Positions 23,101 through 29,995 are shown, numbered from the stretch's first letter. The stretch: 64,000 bases of DNA from Heligmosomoides polygyrus polygyrus (GCA_947396885.1 OX377202.1:105460198-105524197); one strand, 5' to 3'. Numbers and translations are program-made. Notes: generated by a model from the sequence alone, not told the origin.

Positions 23101-26100
23101 TTAATCGATCATTTTCAGTTATGCTAGCTCAACTCTTGATTCTAACTATATTAGGAGTAATGCTCTGTATTTTGTATTGGAAATAGACGGGTAGTAGTGT
23201 AAATGTTCTCTACATTCTCAGGCTATGAAGAAGACGAAGACGCGTAAGCCAAAATAGAGCGCCTAATAATCTTGATAAGCAACCTCGAAGAAGACGTGGT
23301 ATTTGTCTGAATCAAGATGCAAAGATTCATAGAACGTACTATACTTATGCTCGAATGACCTATTTGAATAGGTATTCGAATGATTTTCATTCGAATTTGA
23401 ATATTCGTATTCGAATATTCGAAAAATCGCGTTTTTCGAATGTATTCGAATTCGAATATTCAAAAAATCGCGTTTTTCGAATGTATTCGAATTCGAATAT
23501 TCAGGAAAATCGCGTTTTCCGAATATATTCGGTTTCGAATGCTCGAAAATTTTCGGTATTCGAAACTGTTCGAATATTCAAAATTTTCCGGGACGCGAAA
23601 ATTATTCGACTACTCGAATAGTGCCATTCGAATGCCCAACGAGAATTTGTGTAGCGGCGTATTCTAAACAGGCTTGTTAGGTTTCTCGAGTAATTAGGAT
23701 CTTCAAAACGGTTCTTTCTGTGAATCAAATCTACGATAGCGCCTCGTCGATTCTGACTATCGACTGTGCAAAGCGGTGGAGGAAGAGTAGGAATTCTTAA
23801 CTGCAATTAAAACTTGGAAATTATGATTCTTACGGTGTTTCAAACAGACGCTACTTGTCCTTCACGCTGCAGTTAGGAGTCTGAGACCATAGGCCATCAA
23901 ATGTCTGCAGCATGAGAGTGAGGGTGAACAGGGATGCGCTGCAATCTAGTGCCACGTCTGATGTATTCTCGTGCAGAGCAGTGTCTTATGGAGTCAGCCT
24001 TGTGATTTTCCTCTAGCTGCTCGTTATGCTCTCCTGCTCCTCCGTGGTCGCTGAATGCTATTCTGCTTTTCGTTTCTACAACTACGGTTCCGCAAAAGCT
24101 ATATGATTAGGTTGTATGGAAACTCCCCCTGGTGCTTACGATCGGTATGGGTAACGAACGCTTCAGAAGGGATTTTTCTCAGCGTTTTGAGTGCTTCACT
24201 TTGAACTACGATAACTTTCTCAAAGCTTATCGGATTTAGTCGAGATAAACACCGTTCGAATCGACAGACTTTTGCCAACGGGTGGCCAGTGAACTTATTC
24301 CGTTTGCGAAAAAATGAGGCGGTCGAGATTCGACAGAATCCACGGAAGCTGTTTTGGCTTGGTCCTGACTGTGGAATGTTTCACCAGCGAGAAAGTTCTG
24401 AAAGTTGTCGTTTGGTGAGAGGTCTGGAGAATATGACAGGTGAGGCAGAACTTCAAAATTCGTTCAATTTTCAAAGTGATTTGTGAAGTGTGGGCGGGCG
24501 TTATCGTGCAAAACAGTCGGGCCTCTTCCGTTGACCAATAACAGCTGAAGTTGGCGCAATTTCCGGTGCATTTCGTCGATTTCTTTACAGTAGGACTCTG
24601 CGATCGTTTGGCTTCGTGCCAAAAAGTTGTAATGGATTACACTAGGCGCCGACCACCACACAGTGACCATTACCTTTTTTGGTGGAGGCCCGCCCTTGGA
24701 AAATGCCAAGGGGGTTCGTCGGCGTCCATCCACTATCTGGAACGTTCGCTTTTATCATACAAAATCTCTATCTCACCACAAGTGATGATTCGATCCGAAA
24801 ACGGGTCAATTTGTTGCGTAAAAGTAGAGAAGAACAAATCCCGAAACGTGACAATTCTTCCGCTCCCTCAACTCGTAGGGCACCCCCTCTTCGAGCTTTT
24901 TTACCTTCCCAAGGCGTTTCAATGCTTCCGCATCCGCAGTTCCCCTGACTTGTAGCTCTTCCGCGATCCCGCGAACTGTTTGGGACTTTTCCTGTCTATC
25001 ATGTCTATCAGCCAGCCTGATTTTTTATTCGAATTCGAATATTCGAAAAATTGCGTTCTTCAAATGTATTCGAATTCGAATATTCAGAAAAACAACGTTT
25101 TTCGAATACATTCGACTTCGAATGCTCGAAAATTTTAGGTATTCGAAGCCATTCGAATATTCGAAATTTTGGCGAGAGCATAAGTATAGAACGTACAGTT
25201 GGACAGTTATACATAAGACAAATACGAGGTCTTCTTCGAGATGTTGACCAAGATTGTTACACGGTTCTATTCTGGTTTACGTTTCGGCGCCTTCGCCTTC
25301 TTCAGAGCCTGGAAAAGTCGGAAATGTTTACGATACCATCCGTCCGAGCAGGTTTGGTGTGGTTTTTCTCTTCTTTCTTAGGAGAAGAACTCTTCATGAT
25401 GGTGTGGTGTTTGGGTGGTTAGTATCGTAAATATTTCCGACTTTTCAAGGTCCTGAAGGAGGCGAAGGCACCGATACGTGAGCCGAAATAAACCGTCTAA
25501 CAATCTTCGTCAACAGCTCAAGAATACATCGTATTTGTCTGAGTCACCATGCCAAGATTCATAGAAAGCCGAACTTGGGCAGTTATACATAATAGTTCTC
25601 GCTCGCAATGACTTGCTTTAGAAAGCCAAATTAAATTCCATGTCCGAGTGCTGTTGAATCATGTTACGTCGTCTAACAGTGGTGTAGGATCTTAAGAAGC
25701 TGTTAAGCCTTATTCGGCACATGTATTGATGTAAGCGCCTTCTTCAGAGCCTGGAAAAGACAAAAGGAATTTGAGACATTACCCGTTCACGGATCACTGC
25801 AAGATTCTACTCTTCCACAGGCGAAGAAGGCAGTTATCCGAAACGAAGTCGAGTAAAGCTTCGTGACAATCTTATCTCATCAGCTTCACAAAATTCTACA
25901 CCACTGCTAAACAAACTTAAGGTTTGAAGTTTAGTGGTTGGTGAAAAAGTATTGGTGCTCTAGAATTTGTAAAAGTTGTGTTGGTGAAGTTGGTGTAAAT
26001 TTGCAATTACACCGCTTTTTGTTTGGCTTAATAAATATTAACATTAGTGATTGCATCTGGAAACTCAACGCGTGGCTACAAAGATGATGGCAAAAAACGC

Positions 26101-28232
26101 GAATTCATCCTTGTTCGGACAAAAATGCGCCTATAAATAGCCGCCTTTGAGTGGCAGCACGCTATTCTTGCGTGAAAATGGTTTTGCATACGTTCCACTT
26201 CATTGTACTGCACCCATTTGGGAGAACAAAACATCACTGCCATGAGAAATGGTCCATTTAGCTATTCCTCCTTGAGAACAAAGATCATTTGCGAGGAATT
26301 CTTGCTTTCATGATAAGACTTTGTTTACGTTGAACATCAAGACTTCCAGTTTATACCGTTGTTTTGCATGCATTCCGAGGATTATTGCCTATTTCAGCCA
26401 CTGTTTTCCGAATTCCGTTACTGTGACATTTTCCTAACGCTCTCTGGCATTTCAGCGTTTAAAAAAGCTATTTAAAGCAACACTGCGAACACCTAACTCG
26501 GGAAACTAAGGGACGGAGCTTCGAATCCTGTTTGGCGATGGAATTTTAATGAATACGAGTATTGGACAACCCCACAGCCTGCTGTCTTCGACTCTATCTA
26601 GAAACACCGACGCATGACTGATTTGTAGCGTTTTTCTGATGCCTTAGTAGCCTCAACGATGATCTGTTCTGAGCTCAGGAGCTTAACGAATGAATGGTTC
26701 GCCTTTTCAGAAGAATTCTATCGTCATCGATTCAAAACGTGAAGTTTTCTGGTCTAGCCAATCTTTATCGTTCTTTAAGGACAAAAGGAGATAGCATAAC
26801 TCGACCACCAGACCATGCATGGTATTTTGAAACTGATCTTGTGAGTACGTATTGCGTCCTATATGGAGAAAAAATTGTGAAAATTGGAACAAAGTAAACT
26901 GCCACGAAGCGCGAATCCGTCTGGCAAACGCTATTCCAGCTCTGCGCTTTCCAAGATGAACGGGGTTACCCTACTCCGAGATGGCCATGGTACTAACACA
27001 ATTTCATTCATTCTCCATGTTCGACGGTCACGAAACCTGGGCATGTCTGAATTGTTCCAATACTTCTGTTCCATACGGGTTTGATGATAGAACCTATTTA
27101 CTTCGGCCTGACGTTTCGACAATTTCGTCGTTTTCAGAGGCCTGAAAAAAGTTCGAAGCCTAAGATCAGGCACTCATCTCGGCAAAGACTTAGGTTTCCA
27201 ACCCAGTCAGTTTCAACGAATTCCTAAGAGCGCCACGGTGAATCCTGCTGAAGCAAATCGAACTCGCCTTTGTTCCATCAGCACTGAGTTAAAGCTCAGT
27301 CATATGACTACCATAGAGCAAATGAGGCCTACCAAGTGCAAATCTATAGTGATGTTAAGCTATAGAAGTGCTTGGTCTCAGATCGCACATAACGTGCTTT
27401 TATAGCTTAACATCACTACAGATTTGCACTTGATAGGTCTCATTTGCTCTGTGATAGTAAAATAACTGCGCTTTAACTCAGTACTGATGAAACAACGGTG
27501 AGTTCGGTTTGCTTCAGTTGGATTCACCTTGGCAATCTCGGGAAATCGTTGAAACTGGTTGAGTTGGAAACCTAAGTCTTTGTCGAAATGAGTGCCTGAT
27601 CATAGGTTTCGAACTTCTTTCAGGTCTTTGAAAACGACGGAATTGTCGAAACGTCACGCCGAAGTAAATACGTTCCATCATATCAAACCTGCGTGCACAG
27701 AAGTATAGAAGCAATTTCATTTGATTATATATTCCTGCATTAGAAGTGCTCCTAAAACAAAAAAAAACTAGCATTTTTGCATTTATAAGGATCTGACAAT
27801 GGAAAAAAGTAGAAAAAAACAGAAGTAGAATAAGAATAGAGACAGAACTTCCACGTTACCTCGCCTTCATCCCCAACATACGCGCCAAAACTGCCCATTA
27901 CTCTTCAAATGAATAAGTAGCCATGAATAAAGAAAAATACAAGAAAAGAAAACCCAAGCAAAAAACATAAAAATCAAAAATGAAAAGAAAATAAGCGAAA
28001 AAGATGTCCTACCTGCTGCCATACTCCGCAGCGACACCGTCGTATCTCTCGTAGGAGACTAGACGTGGTCCCGACGAAGAGGTGTCCGGATACGAGTAGT
28101 CGGACATGGGTTCGTCTGATGATGAACGTATACGAATTGATCGGTAATCCGGGCTGCGCGCTGTATGTCGTCACGATTCAGCAGCAGTAGCAGCAGCACC
28201 TCCGCATAATAATCAATACGAAGTGACGTTTA
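8135..28232 (-). CDS. Unrecognised Tyr/Ser/acidic-rich protein, multi-exon, 3' end not found
   Basis: I do not recognise this protein. Exons read on the minus strand: 28013-28232 (coding from ATG at 28107-28105), 27860-27890 (31-nt micro-exon), 14695-14802, 11634-11692, 11511-11591 and 8135-8262. Every junction is AG...GT and the phases agree: AG+T (Ser), phase 0, phase 0, GA+G (Glu), TG+G (Trp), ending with one spare G. Peptide landmarks are MSDYSYPDTSSSGPRL, EYGSSFGAYVGDEGE, RRTSNSVAPLTVESM, RHDYDVVPRE, MNDVAYRGMPNSLLRYH, SYDGMRFYDP and GDDVSEEQSEVYGPG. About 167 residues are visible, with no membrane segment and a composition suggesting a disordered N-terminal region. One intron (11592-11633) is a classic 42-nt nematode intron ending TTTGCCAG; the 13-kb and 3-kb ones are full of transposons. 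The exon 11511-11591 is the least certain. The exon at 11692 also starts with ATG, so it could be an alternative start. No stop was found. Confidence 0.5.
8265..8395. repeat. Sequence ending in an AAATAAATAAAT tail
   Basis: The stretch ends with GACAAGTG followed by repeated AAAT units (about 8363-8390). Similar AAATAAAT tails occur near 37715, 43768 and 53753. This is the expected 3' end of a target-primed non-LTR or SINE insertion, but no coding part is visible. It sits just upstream (minus sense) of the exon at 8135-8262. Confidence 0.35.
8590..9060. repeat. Interspersed repeat family H (TCAAATTGGACA ... GCGCCATGCA)
   Basis: It starts with CCATTTTCACGTCAAATTGG and related TCAAATTGGACACT words and ends with AAGATCGCGCCATGCATT and GATTTTTGTTTGATTGATAG. 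Partial or inverted relatives lie near 5000-5260, 10440-10780, 15230-15770, 17530-18020 and 54150-54375. No coding frame is shared, so a non-autonomous interspersed repeat is the best description. The 9075 mariner is inserted at its end. Confidence 0.55.
9075..10342 (+). mobile_element. Mariner transposon, nearly full length (1268 bp)
   Basis: The terminal inverted repeats are GGTTGATGCATAAGTTCTCG on the left and the inverse of GGTTGGTGCATAAGTTCTCG on the right, continuing to GACATTTG. A TA lies at 9073-9074; on the right the expected TA is one or two bases displaced. At about 1.27 kb with one transposase gene, it has the normal mariner size. A single frameshift (see the coding entry) suggests a young but inactive copy. 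It sits in an intron of the unknown gene, opposite to that gene's strand. Confidence 0.95.
9241..10268 (+). pseudogene. Mariner transposase, one frameshift
   Basis: This is a cut-and-paste transposase of the D34D mariner family. The start chosen is ATG 9241 (MARQIIPTETHIRHVML). The N-terminal helix-turn-helix region includes ELSSTLGVSHSTVVRGL and the WVPLDL linker motif. The catalytic Asp residues are in GDEKW (about 9709), HDNARPH (about 9976) and LAPSDCHLF (about 10079), with exactly 34 residues between the second and third. The frame breaks near 9742-9750 (after SNYHR), consistent with a one-base loss. The downstream frame resumes with QWVDATGEAED and KKVMLCIWWS and ends at TGA 10266-10268. 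The total would be about 342 residues, normal for the family. No other stop codon was seen. Confidence 0.93.
10345..10843. repeat. Family H-type repeat, no gene
   Basis: It contains GAGTGCATGGCGCGATCTC near 10447 and, inverted relative to the 8590 copy, TTTTGATGTGAAAGACGTTC and TTACTTGAAAAGTGTGG near 10690-10765. No protein-coding signature is seen. Confidence 0.45.
10844..11022. mobile_element. MITE family C copy
   Basis: The ends GGGGCCGGATTCATCAACGA and TCGTTGATGAATCCGACACC are inverted, followed inward by GACTTGCAGAGATTTACAGA and its partner. The internal hairpin resembles that of the 5594 copy, with GCTTGTTGATAAATCGCG. Confidence 0.82.
11070..11425. repeat. Fold-back repeat beside the 11.5-kb exons
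   Basis: The inverted arms are about 11090-11225 and 11270-11415: TAGTATGTTCCATTTTTGCA against TGCAAAAATAGAGCATACTT, and GCAAGCCTTCCAATCA against GGAAGGCTTGCTTTG. Near the centre (11238-11270) AGGTGTTCGACTCCTTG resembles a tRNA T-arm/B-box, so a tRNA-derived core is possible. A nearby minus-strand frame (about 11430-11505, containing LNDEDEYLS) could be an alternative exon of the unknown gene. Confidence 0.55.
12019..12300 (-). other. Short open frame with upstream TATA-like word, function unknown
   Basis: On the minus strand a TATATAAAA word (about 12280) precedes an ATG at about 12195. The 58-residue frame begins MEAVEVGTYRELDRF, includes HIPKEYGMKGERSVLLL and ends ESCKSD-stop, followed at once by a splice-donor-like AAGGTACGTAAG. 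I recognise no family. It may be a retroelement remnant or an upstream exon; its ending in a stop just before the donor argues against a normal internal exon. Confidence 0.2.
12321..12342 (+). other. Genomic copy of the nematode SL1 spliced leader, exact
   Basis: All 22 bases match SL1 (GGTTTAATTACCC... ending in TTTGAG). It is not followed by the GGTAAAC donor of an SL RNA gene; the next bases are AACAGTCCTCAAC. No Sm site follows. An SL1 without its donor is what a reverse-transcribed, trans-spliced mRNA would leave in the genome. The sequence downstream, to a CACAG/GTATGT donor-like site at 12406, is not identified. Confidence 0.85.
12655..13545. mobile_element. MITE family B copy split by two nested insertions
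   Basis: The outer ends GGCCCGTTTATACTTTCATC (left) and GATGAAAGTATAAACGG (right) belong together, but lie about 890 bp apart. Between them sit a family D segment (about 12855-13035, GGGATGCGCCACGCATTCTA) and a family A element (13222-13413). Order of events: B first, then D and A. The long open frames on both strands are GC-rich inverted-repeat artefacts. Confidence 0.75.
13222..13413. mobile_element. MITE family A copy nested in family B
   Basis: The ends are GGGCCACTTTACACTTCGCG and GTCGCAAAGTATGAACAGGCCC. The interior includes GACAGCAGCAACTGGAGCG words and the TTTTAATCAATTTGCATG segment found in other A copies. Confidence 0.8.
13630..13787. mobile_element. MITE family A, subfamily with ATCGATACGTA core
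   Basis: It starts GGACCCATTCATACTTCAAG and ends GCAAAGCATGAACGGCC. The core holds GGGCAAATCATACATATTGA and its inverse AATCGATACGTACGATTTGC. The same core is in the 46048 and 53994 copies, which defines a subfamily. Confidence 0.78.
13790..14694. other. Intronic sequence of the unknown gene, nothing recognised
   Basis: A plus-strand frame (13989-14246) and a minus-strand frame (containing SNPSPVEDQLDLLK, about 14190-14270) overlap; neither has splice or homology support. No clear repeat ends are visible. Confidence 0.3.
14838..15013. mobile_element. MITE family C copy
   Basis: The ends are CCGGAATCATCAACGACTTA and TAAGTCGTCGATGAATCTGG. The centre pairs GGAGAAAATACAGCCGAAA with TTTCGGCTGTATTTTCTCC. 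It lies 35 bp upstream (minus sense) of the exon at 14695-14802. Confidence 0.85.
15230..15780. repeat. Family H repeat with a nested family B MITE
   Basis: The TCTTCACGTCAAATTGAACA start (15236), further AAATTAGAGACGCT words, the B MITE at 15386-15520 (GTCCTGCTTTATACTTGCGC to CGCAACTATAAAACTGGGC), then AGAGATTAAGCCATGGGCTC and GCGATTTTCATCTGATTGAT. The layout matches 8590-9060 and 16010-16420. No gene is present. Confidence 0.55.
16166..16297. mobile_element. MITE family B copy
   Basis: CCCTACTTGCGCTGCTACGC and the inverted GGCGCAAGTGAAGTGTAAAC mark the ends. The interior ATATCGATTTTTCGCGCC and CGGTCGATATTCATCCCGA align with 5279-5418. Confidence 0.72.
16431..16808. mobile_element. MITE family E copy
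   Basis: The ends are GGATCAATCCTAATCGGGG and CCCCTCGACTAGGATAGATC. Inside are CACCATGGTGGATCCGGGTT and ATAACATGTCAGGCAGCG, as in the 6521 and 18311 copies. Confidence 0.8.
16945..17508 (+). other. Unassigned 187-codon open frame
   Basis: This is a long plus-strand frame (MTKSQAYLAHRHFLPSL...) with overlapping open frames on the minus strand. I see no domain, signal peptide or splice pattern and recognise no homologue. Basic stretches (KHHKMRYKTSLEDRSR) could come from a decayed transposase. The two-strand openness suggests chance. Confidence 0.15.
18023..18210. mobile_element. Short family E-like element
   Basis: The ends are GGATCTATCCTAGTAGGG and CCCCTCCGGCTGGAATAGG. The inside differs from full-size E copies (GAAAGACACTATCCACCCTG), so only the ends are shared. 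It adjoins a GAATGCATGGCGAGATCC motif. Confidence 0.5.
18311..18754. mobile_element. MITE family E copy
   Basis: The left G-run with GGGGCACAGAATTGAAAATT pairs with AATTTTTAATTCTGGTGCCC near 18715-18733, then CGGACTACGATAGATCC. The interior has TTATAACATGTCAGGCGGCG and TTCACCGCGGTTGTAAAC. Confidence 0.8.
19196..20180. repeat. Large inverted repeat with a family C MITE at its centre
   Basis: The left arm (about 19196-19597) and right arm (about 19778-20180) are inverted copies: TACGGATCAGTTGTTACTTA at 19369 pairs with TAAGTAACAACTGATCCGTA at 19981. At the axis sits a family C MITE (19598-19777) whose insertion site AACAACCTGG/CCAGGTTGTT belongs to the arms. Mirror-image open frames (containing TARFLRISCYLTRA) appear in both arms but have no recognised homologue. 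A diverged third arm copy lies at 18940-19085. Confidence 0.85.
20491..21087. repeat. Inverted repeat with about 250-bp arms and swapped spacer
   Basis: The arms 20491-20742 and 20785-21040 are near-perfect inverted copies (GCGAGTCTATCCTTCACAC against GTGTGAAGGATAGACTCGC). The spacer (20745-20784, containing TACTAATAATTAGTGTTACT) reappears inverted outside the right arm at 21041-21087, so the layout is arm-s-arm'-s' rather than a simple palindrome. The arms contain CCAAAAACGACGT...TTGAAAC, like the Penelope-type ends elsewhere in the window. Confidence 0.8.
21257..21708. mobile_element. MITE family E copy
   Basis: The ends are GATCAATCCTAGTCCGAGGG and CCCCCCTCGGACTAAAAAAG. It shares with the 18311 copy the segments AGCGGATTGA(A/G)GAGAACAG and TCACCGCGGTTGTAAACG, at similar spacing. 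Confidence 0.8.
21715..22655. other. No gene or clear repeat recognised
   Basis: Scattered short open frames on both strands, none with motifs or matching splice sites. Nothing supportable is seen. Confidence 0.3.
22659..22747. repeat. Perfect 89-nt palindrome (44-nt arms, 1-nt centre)
   Basis: GGCCTCCTTTCCTGCTCGG... on the left is mirrored exactly to CCGAGCAGGAAAGGAGGCC on the right, with a single G at 22703 as the axis. All 44 positions pair. A third, diverged copy of one arm (TCGGTTCCAAACCCTTTCCT) follows at 22808 and is interrupted by a family B MITE at 22840-22975. Confidence 0.95.
22840..22975. mobile_element. MITE family B copy
   Basis: The ends are GGCTCCGTTTATACTTGGTC and GACGAAGTATAAACGGGGCC. 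The inside carries GCGGCGCGACGCG and its inverse CGCATCGCGCCGCG, around CGTATAGTGGCCATATTGAT. The closest relative is at 57351-57484. Confidence 0.85.
23340..23640. repeat. TTCGAA-rich tandem repeat, about 42-bp unit
   Basis: The word TCGCGTTTTTCGAATGTATT recurs with a spacing of about 42 bp around 23427 and 23468, with a diverged copy near 23510, each joined to ATTCGAATTCGAATATTC. The tract then degrades into GAATGCTCGAAAATTTTCGG. Almost every unit is itself palindromic. A second tract in the same orientation lies at 25020-25175, and both abut Penelope-like end sequences. Confidence 0.85.
23735..23800 (-). CDS. Possible extra exon of the unknown minus-strand gene
   Basis: A strong 3' splice site (TTTTAATTGCAG) is followed by 66 nt open in phase 0 (LRIPTLPPPLCTVDSQNRRG, then AI) and a weak donor ATC/GTAGAT. 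Phase 0 at both ends would fit between the micro-exon at 27860-27890 and the exon at 14695-14802. There is no homology support; this could equally be chance. Confidence 0.22.
24105..25010 (-). pseudogene. Mariner transposase relic, second lineage
   Basis: On the minus strand, mariner motifs appear in order through frameshifts and stops: KKVMVTVWWSAPSVIHYNFL (about 24665), SQTIAESYCKEIDEMHRKL, LVNGRGPTVLHDNARPHFT (about 24510), LPHLSYSPDLSPNDYHF (about 24420) and an RWQKSVDSNGVYLD-like end. The WSA..IHYNFL and EIDEMHRKL motifs are those of cecropia-type (HsMar1-like) mariners, different from the 9075 copy. A TTAGGTTGTATGGAAACTCC end lies at about 24107; the opposite end is lost. It is inserted between the two TTCGAA tracts. 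Confidence 0.85.
25020..25175. repeat. Second TTCGAA-rich tract
   Basis: ATTCGAATTCGAATATTCGA, then AATGCTCGAAAATTTTAGGT and AAGCCATTCGAATATTCG, align base for base with the end of the 23340-23640 tract in the same orientation. It is followed by TATAGAACGTAC and a Penelope-like end. Confidence 0.8.
25180..25900. mobile_element. Penelope-like element terminal fragments with hammerhead-like boxes
   Basis: Repeated fragments contain CTGAAGAAGGCGAAGG...GCCGAAACGT on the minus strand (25281-25305), CTGAAGGAGGCGAAGGCACC (25453) and GCGAAGAAGG...CCGAAACG (25821-25845). Around them recur TACGAGGTCTTCTTCGAGAT and ATCGTATTTGTCTGAGTCAC; a diverged copy is at 23230-23340. No reverse transcriptase is visible. 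Assignment to Penelope-like ends is by similarity to 60638 and 62876, which sit beside GIY-YIG coding sequence. Confidence 0.5.
25905..27070. other. No gene recognised
   Basis: Mixed unique-looking DNA. A minus-strand 61-codon frame at 26707-26892 lacks any motif. AGCTTCGAATCCTG at about 26518 resembles a Pol III B-box without a partner A-box. Nothing else is supportable. Confidence 0.3.
27075..27690. repeat. Inverted repeat with hammerhead-like boxes in both arms
   Basis: The arms 27075-27365 and 27400-27690 are inverted (TTTACTTCGGCCTGACGTTT against AAACGTCACGCCGAAGTAAA; TAGTGATGTTAAGCTATA against TATAGCTTAACATCAC). Near each outer end is a box CTGAAAACGACG...GTCGAAACGTC. This is the same box found beside the GIY-YIG fragments, so the structure is probably a Penelope-like terminal palindrome. 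It lies 170 bp from the micro-exon at 27860. Confidence 0.7.
28178..28207 (-). CDS. Upstream ORF, nine-residue Cys-rich peptide
   Basis: In the presumed 5' UTR, an ATG at 28207 opens a frame reading MRRCCCYCC-stop, ending 70 nt before the main ATG. It overlaps a CAG/CTG-rich run. An upstream ORF of this kind would be expected to reduce main-frame translation. Whether the leader is transcribed this way depends on the 3' splice site TATTTCAG at 28233, which could also be an SL trans-splice acceptor. Confidence 0.3.
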   Translation of the reverse strand: MRRCCCYCC

Positions 28233-28239
28233 CTGAAAT

Positions 28240-29135
28240 AGGATCGGTATCTTCGGTAATTAGGGAGTAAAATCTACCAGATATACGCCAGAGAACAGTA
28301 GCAATCAATCACTGTAGAAGGAGGGAACACGATGAAACACGGAGAACAAAGATCATCAGAGAGAAAGGCGGCGCAAACGCAGGCGAAACGTCACAGTGAC
28401 GTAACCGACACGTCTTCTGACGGCAAAGAACGATCAAGTGGTCTCAAACACCCTTAAACGAGCACCGGAGACACGCGAGATAATTAACGGCCGCGAGCTT
28501 CGATCGCTGATCCGCTGTTCGGCAACATTGTGCAGTTGCGGACAGTGCATTTAATCAGACGTCTAAGCTCAAATTTAATTTCATAAAGAACTTCTACTGA
28601 ACTGCGGTTAATTATTGTACGTGCATAGGCTGAAAAGTTAGCAAAGAAACAGGAACATTATATTCTCCACCAAGCCATCAAGCTTGGGCGTGTCCGATTA
28701 ATGGTTGAGGAACTAATAAATTTACAAGTTCGTCAAATCGGATGTGTTTTCTGTAGTTTCAGGCCATCGTTGTGGGACCACCAAAGCCTACGTGCCACTT
28801 CAATAAATAGAAAGCTGCCGCTAATGATTCCACCTTTGTCCTAATCGTTCCTCCTCATTTACTTCTCCTATTTTTTCCATTTCTCTACAGCTTTCTTCGC
28901 CTATTCTGACCTTTGCATCCATCTCCAGGTGCATACCTCTCAGCTTTTCCATCTTTGCCTTCATCTTTCTTCACTATTTCTTTCACACCTGTAGGATTAC
29001 GCTTATATAGGACGATGAGCACAGCTATGGCGATGATAATTCTGAAACCTCCAGCGGTCTCTGGGTGAAATTCACTGATAAGTAATCAGATTTTCGTGCA
29101 CTGGTGATCGATTTCCTCCGATGGTTCAACGTTCC
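28240..29135. promoter_or_regulatory. Putative 5' region of the unknown gene, with CRE-like palindrome
   Basis: No MITE ends are seen here, unlike flanking DNA. ACGTCACAGTGACGT (28388-28402) is a perfect palindrome joining two TGACGT half-sites, like a CREB/ATF-type site. It lies about 285 bp upstream of the proposed ATG on the minus strand. No TATA box is obvious. The regulatory reading is inference from position and the motif. Confidence 0.3.
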
Positions 29136-29140
29136 TCTAA

Positions 29141-29476
29141 GGCCTCGTGCATACTTCCCGTCGCCGCGATGAAATCGCAGCGATGAGTTTTGCAGAGCGA
29201 CGCGAAAGAATTTGAACTTCTCAGCGCCCGTCGTATCGCTTATCGCTCTGCAAGGGAGCGCGACGGCGATCCGTCCAGGACCAGCGCTAAACACCGCGCG
29301 CGGCGCGAAAAAGTATGCCATGCCCGCGATGGGCGCGGGAAGCCATCGCGCACGCCGACTGCAACTGTTGCGGCGGCCGCGGCGAAGTTTCCTTTTACTA
29401 TTCGGCCGCGTGCGGCGGAATGGCCATGAACTGAGCGCCGCGATGGCATCGCGGCGATTGAAGTATGCCCCCGGCC
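29141..29476. mobile_element. Long GC-rich MITE, family B-like ends
   Basis: The ends are GGCCTCGTGCATACTTCCCG and the inverted CGATTGAAGTATGCCCCCGG, giving a TGCATACTT variant of the family end. The interior is very GC-rich (GCGATGGCATCGCGGCG) and open in several frames on both strands, which I treat as compositional artefact. Confidence 0.7.
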
Positions 29477-29479
29477 TAA

Positions 29480-29715
29480 GGGTCTGTTGTTCATATTTCG
29501 CGACAAGAGCGACTCGTCGCCCGTGCAAAACATGCATATCGATTAAAGCCGAGCGCGCGCCGCCGGAAAGTGTTCATACTCGAACGCCGGCGCTGCCGCT
29601 CCAGTCGCTCTTGTCGCTCTAGTCGCTCCAGTCGCTGCTGTCGCCTGTTCATACTTCCGCGCGCTGCGCTCTCGTCGATCTTGTCGCTGCTGTCATAAAC
29701 AAACATGAACAGCCC
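29480..29715. mobile_element. MITE family A copy
   Basis: TAA lies on both sides (29477-29479 and 29716-29718). The ends are GGGTCTGTTGTTCATATTTC and AACATGAACAGCCCC. The interior is nearly identical to the 7521 and 31180 copies (TGCAAAACATGCATATCGAT; GTTCATACTCGAACGCCGGC). Confidence 0.85.
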
Positions 29716-29995
29716 CTAAACCAGTGCGTACTTTGTTTCTCAGACATTCGCAGCGCTCACCTAGAAGGGCAACCATAGTTCACCAGGGAAATTTCACCGG
29801 TAAGTGAACGGGACTTCACCAGCAGTCGAACTAGTCACTTCGAGTGGGAGTTTGTAATGGGGTAAAACCTGCCATAAGTACATTCAAAACTCCGGCCCCT
29901 TTGAAATTTCTTTGAATTTTAGGGGAAATGCTGTTCATCTATGGGTCGATTTATTCTGTGAACTATAGTTCCCTGCGAGTTTTCGTTCGTGCTTA

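Noticed and set aside
23355..23667. Open frames rich in NSNIRIRIF-type peptides
   Set aside because: They are translations of TTCGAA tandem repeats, open in several frames.
29025..29622. Open frames of 79-170 codons on both strands
   Set aside because: They lie in two GC-rich MITEs; the frames cross element ends and are not conserved in sister copies.
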